DNA of 64,000 nt from an uncultured Tateyamaria sp. (GTDB taxonomy: Bacteria; Pseudomonadota; Alphaproteobacteria; Rhodobacterales; Rhodobacteraceae). This document shows positions 62,640 to 64,000 of this stretch, piece by piece (the first letter of the stretch is position 1; the number at the start of each line of letters is the position of its first letter). The notes under the pieces were generated by a model, which did no database searches, was not told the origin of the DNA, and saw only the letters and a program-made list of their open reading frames with translations. The position numbers and the translations under genes were made by a program. Location of the stretch: contig NZ_CANNDO010000002.1 in assembly GCF_947503385.1 (NCBI RefSeq), positions 868,001 to 932,000 of the forward strand, in the 5' to 3' direction.

Positions 62640-64000
62640 CTAGCTGAGCGCCGCTTCGCAGCGACCGCAGACGCCATCGTGGCTGTGCGTACCCACATCA
62701 GGAAGCACTTTCCAGCAGCGTGCGCACTTGGCACCTTCGGCCCGTTCGAACACTACGCCAACGCCCGGAACTTCTGGCAGGCGAAACGCTTCGTCAGGAG
62801 ACGGGTCTGTTGTGACACTGATCTGCGAGGTGATGCAGATGTCGGCAAAGGGGAGCGCCCGCAGGTTTGCCGCGAGATCTGCGTCTTCGACATGCACCAC
62901 CGGTGCCGCCTCAAGCGATGCGCCGATCACCTTATCGGTGCGCTGAATTTCCAGCGCCGCGGTGACCGCTCTGCGCGCGCTGCGGATCGCGTTCCACTTA
63001 TGTGCAAGCGCGTCGTCGCGCCATGTCGCAGGCGTGTCCGGCATATCGACGAGGTGGACCGATGCGTCTTCGCCCGGATGCCGCTCCAGCCACACCTCTT
63101 CCATGGTGAAGACGAGGATCGGTGCCAGCCACGTGGTCAGGCGATGGTAAAGCAGATCCAGAACCGTGCGGGCCGCACGCCGTTCAGACGTGTCACCGTC
63201 GCAATAGAGCGCATCCTTGCGGATGTCGAAATAGAAGGCCGACAGGTCGACAGTCGCAAAGGTGAACACAGCCGAGAACACGCGTTGGAAGTCGAACGCG
63301 CCGTACCCGTCGCGCACTGTCTGGTCCAATTCGGCCAACCGGTGCAGCACCCAGCATTCCAATTCCGGCATTTCGGTCGGGTCGACGCGATCCGCGTCGG
63401 TAAAATCGGCCAGAGAGCCCAACATGAATCGCATGGTGTTGCGCAGACGGCGATAACTGTCGGCCACACCTTTTAGGATTTCCGGCCCGATCCGCTGATC
63501 TGCAGTATAGTCCGTTTGCGCCACCCAGAGCCGCAGGATGTCGGCCCCGTATTGTTTGATCACCTCGTCCGGCACGATAGTGTTGCCGATGGATTTGGAC
63601 ATCTTGAAGCCCTTTTCATCAAGCGTCATCCCGTGTGTGACCACATTGCGGTAAGGTGCGCGGCCCGTTGTACCCACGGATTGCAGAAGCGACGAATGGA
63701 ACCAACCGCGGTGCTGGTCAGTGCCTTCCATGTAGACGTCGGCCACGCCATCCTCGGACCCGTCTGCGCGGTCGCGCAGGACAAAGGCGTGCGTGGAACC
63801 GGAATCGAACCAGACATCGAGGATATCGGTCACCTGCTCGTAGTCGTCGGGGTTCACGATCCCTTCGAGGAAGCGCTGCTTGGCCCCTTCGTCATACCAC
63901 GCGTCGGCGCCTTCCGCCTCAAAGGCGCTGGTGATGCGCCGGTTGACCTGAGGATTGCGTAGCAGGAAATCGTCATCCGTGGGCAGTGCGCCCTTTTTCG
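62640..64000 (-). CDS. ileS: Isoleucyl-tRNA synthetase (N-terminal part lies outside the window)
   Basis: About 453 C-terminal residues are present; the frame runs off the right edge. The KMSKS loop is seen in GFKMSKSIGNTIVP, and the editing-to-catalytic region WFDSGSTHAF precedes it. The C-terminal zinc motif is CARCWKVLPDVGT with a further CGRCEAAL. The enzyme charges tRNA-Ile. It is convergent with priA, with the repeat element between them. Confidence 0.96.
   Translation of the reverse strand, partial: KKGALPTDDDFLLRNPQVNRRITSAFEAEGADAWYDEGAKQRFLEGIVNPDDYEQVTDILDVWFDSGSTHAFVLRDRADGSEDGVADVYMEGTDQHRGWFHSSLLQSVGTTGRAPYRNVVTHGMTLDEKGFKMSKSIGNTIVPDEVIKQYGADILRLWVAQTDYTADQRIGPEILKGVADSYRRLRNTMRFMLGSLADFTDADRVDPTEMPELECWVLHRLAELDQTVRDGYGAFDFQRVFSAVFTFATVDLSAFYFDIRKDALYCDGDTSERRAARTVLDLLYHRLTTWLAPILVFTMEEVWLERHPGEDASVHLVDMPDTPATWRDDALAHKWNAIRSARRAVTAALEIQRTDKVIGASLEAAPVVHVEDADLAANLRALPFADICITSQISVTTDPSPDEAFRLPEVPGVGVVFERAEGAKCARCWKVLPDVGTHSHDGVCGRCEAALS

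Noticed and set aside
1-64000. CRISPR arrays, tRNA or rRNA genes, prophage or insertion sequences
   Set aside because: No regularly spaced repeats, cloverleaf-like sequences with CCA ends, integrase-portal-capsid sets or transposase frames were seen; XerC is the housekeeping recombinase.

Overview
The window looks like a chromosomal segment of a Rhodobacterales alphaproteobacterium, probably of the Roseobacter group. The signs are the cytochrome oxidase cluster ctaC-ctaB-small ORF-ctaG-ctaE-surf1-thrC, a bacterial phosphatidylcholine synthase, an fhs/folD pair, a DUF1127 protein, a ruv-tol-pal-tilS-ftsH directon, and GC-rich, alphaproteobacterial-style codon use. This is inference from gene content and order; no database search was run. 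I saw no rRNA, tRNA, CRISPR array, prophage or complete insertion sequence. Most of the window is core chromosome.

Layout. 1-5169 (minus): threonine synthase (cut by the window edge) and the aa3 oxidase structural and assembly genes. 5345-11274: tldD, dprA, topA and a convergent MarR regulator. 11366-14403 (plus): a small exported protein, then the two subunits of a 3-oxoacid CoA-transferase (scoA, scoB) with a LOV-domain kinase-like photoreceptor gene between them, and a GNAT gene overlapping scoB. 14441-15247 (minus): a lytic transglycosylase. 15627-28651 (plus): a tad/cpa locus for Flp pili (two Flp pilins, CpaB, CpaC secretin, an OmpA-type lipoprotein, CpaE, CpaF, TadB, TadC, two TPR lipoproteins, CpaA prepilin peptidase), followed by an unnamed AAA+ ATPase and a dehydrogenase.

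28662-33987: an interrupted ankyrin gene, an Lhr-type helicase, a convergent EEP-family nuclease, PdeM and a thioesterase. 33984-38709 (minus): folD, an exported protein of unknown function, fhs, a membrane protein with a cyclic-nucleotide-binding domain, and a MOSC protein. 38810-50893 (minus): a long collinear run which, read in the direction of transcription, is ruvC-ruvA-ruvB, two unknown genes, ybgC, tolQ-tolR-tolA-tolB-pal-cpoB, tilS and ftsH, ending in a clear terminator. 51240-64000: DUF1127, an unknown membrane protein, prmA, MATE and MFS transporters, ogt, pcs, a cytochrome P460-like protein, xerC, a DUF484 protein, a transaldolase-family gene, priA, and the C-terminal part of ileS.

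Most noteworthy. (i) The LOV protein in the scoA-scoB operon keeps the flavin-binding motif and an ATP-binding domain but has Asn where HisKA_2 kinases have the phospho-acceptor His. (ii) The scoA leader holds a palindrome and a terminator-like hairpin directly before the ribosome binding site. (iii) The AAA+ ATPase downstream of the tad genes has no assigned role. (iv) A two-copy intergenic repeat follows an EEP nuclease gene and priA. (v) An ankyrin gene carries a single in-frame stop. (vi) A P460-like c-type cytochrome has an unusual pair of direct repeats upstream.
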